Assembly (NCBI GenBank): GCA_014380825.1
Contig: JACMJD010000384.1
Location: 1 to 6,364, forward strand
From: Phycisphaerae bacterium
GTDB lineage: Bacteria; Planctomycetota; Phycisphaerae; Tepidisphaerales; Tepidisphaeraceae
Length of the DNA stretch: 6,364 nucleotides
Direction: 5' to 3'
The notes beneath the pieces are model-generated. The model did no database searches. It was not told the origin of the DNA and saw only the letters and a list, made by a program, of their open reading frames with translations. Shown here piece after piece: positions 5,726 to 6,364 of this stretch. Made by a program: the position numbers and the translations under genes. Position 1 is the first letter of the stretch; the number at the start of each line of letters is the position of its first letter.

Positions 5726-6364
5726 TCAAGGTTGATGCGCCTGCGTTGAAGCGGGGGCTTTGATGTCGGACATCTTCTCGCCCTGATAGGTGATCGACTT
5801 GATGACGGTCTTTTCCGGAAGAATGAAGAACAAATGCACTTCGGTCGGCGTGACGCCGTCCTGTTTATCGACGGTGCTGGGCGCGTTTTCGGCATCGTAC
5901 TTGCCGACCAGGTAAACCTTGCCGTCCTTCGTGGCTTTGGCGAGCGCGCCGTTTGGTTTGTACTTCGCGCCCTTGTCATCGATGGCTTCAATTTCGGACA
6001 GATGTTCCGCCCAGCGCCACGGATCGGCTTCCACCGCCGTGCCTTTGACCTGCACCATCATCTTGCCGGTCGGGATGTAAAGCGTACTGACCTTGCCGTT
6101 GCCGGCTCCAACTTCTTCGAGTGTTTCCTCGACCATCTTCAACTCAAGGCGGGCGATCTTCTTCGACTTCATGAACGCCTTGCCCGAGGGGAGCTCCTGC
6201 TCGACGTCGTCCTTGCTCTCGGCCGCGGCCTTGCCGACGCTGATCGGCGCCAGCAGTTTCACGCCGGAGGTCGATGCGACGAACTTGAGGGCTCCTTTTT
6301 CTTCAGCCGGCGCCGGCGCGGATGGGGGAGTTGGCGCGGCGGCGGGCGCCGGTACAGCGGGGGC
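5726..6364 (-). CDS. C-terminal part of a protein of unknown function, truncated by the window edge
   Basis: The frame is open from the right edge to the TGA at 5728-5726, giving 212 residues of the C-terminal part. I do not recognise the family with confidence. Residues 1-20 are an Ala/Pro-rich linker. A Lys/Glu-rich beta-type region follows, with strands such as KGALKFVAS (23-31) and VYLVG, and a closing VHLFFILPEK...ITYQGEKM. That closing pattern (hydrophobic strand, Pro, then a Tyr-x-Gly strand) recalls DUF4352-like or other Ig-like extracellular domains, but this is only a resemblance. An internal GTG at 6262 could start a 178-residue protein, but it lies inside the domain, with no Shine-Dalgarno, and the upstream linker is coherent. 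The real start is therefore outside the window, probably with a signal peptide, membrane anchor or other domain before the linker. It is the first visible gene of the tightly packed minus-strand block. Confidence 0.75.
   Translation of the reverse strand, partial: APAVPAPAAAPTPPSAPAPAEEKGALKFVASTSGVKLLAPISVGKAAAESKDDVEQELPSGKAFMKSKKIARLELKMVEETLEEVGAGNGKVSTLYIPTGKMMVQVKGTAVEADPWRWAEHLSEIEAIDDKGAKYKPNGALAKATKDGKVYLVGKYDAENAPSTVDKQDGVTPTEVHLFFILPEKTVIKSITYQGEKMSDIKAPASTQAHQP

Noticed and set aside
4894..5763. A 289-codon plus-strand open frame opposite the amidotransferase-like and GT4 genes
   Set aside because: It runs antisense to two well-supported family members, and its product is Ala/Arg/Asp-rich with no motif.
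5722..5991. 90-codon N-terminal extension of the amidotransferase-like gene
   Set aside because: It overlaps the upstream gene out of frame, is Arg/Ser/Pro-rich, and the family's own N-terminus begins at the internal ATG.

Overview
The window is GC-rich and densely coding. It holds six complete protein genes and one cut by the right edge, in two convergent blocks. I see no rRNA, tRNA, CRISPR array, insertion sequence or attachment site. A secreted protein with a PEP-CTERM sorting tail, a GYF_2-DUF5362-type membrane protein and an LpxL/HtrB-type acyltransferase point to a Gram-negative bacterium, most likely Planctomycetota (perhaps Phycisphaerae). PEP-CTERM proteins also occur in Verrucomicrobiota and Proteobacteria, so this placement is an inference.

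Left block, plus strand, 81-2754. A carbohydrate esterase family 7 (acetyl xylan esterase / cephalosporin C deacetylase) gene comes first. After 25 bases it is followed by a GTG-started GYF_2-domain membrane protein. After another 66 bases comes a lipid A-type (LpxL/HtrB) acyltransferase. The first two have good Shine-Dalgarno sites and probably share a transcript. The acyltransferase has no clear Shine-Dalgarno and a TACAAT box just upstream, so it may have its own start.

Right block, minus strand, read from the right edge to 2803. A secreted or anchored protein of unknown function, with its N-terminus outside the window, is followed 4 bases later by a class I glutamine amidotransferase-like hydrolase (PuuD/peptidase C26). 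That gene overlaps a GT4 glycosyltransferase by 11 bases. These three are probably co-transcribed and translationally coupled. After a 155-base gap with a dyad and a hairpin comes a PEP-CTERM protein.

The most interesting object is this PEP-CTERM protein. Its central part has the layout of a clan CD (caspase/gingipain-like) or DUF4347-like domain: a hydrophobic strand ending in a Ser-Gly-His-Gly motif, then about 37 residues later a strand ending in Ala-Cys. This suggests an exosortase-sorted surface protein with a possible His-Cys dyad. The GT4 and LpxL-type genes give the region a general cell-envelope or surface-glycan flavour, but nothing in the sequence proves that the two blocks act together.
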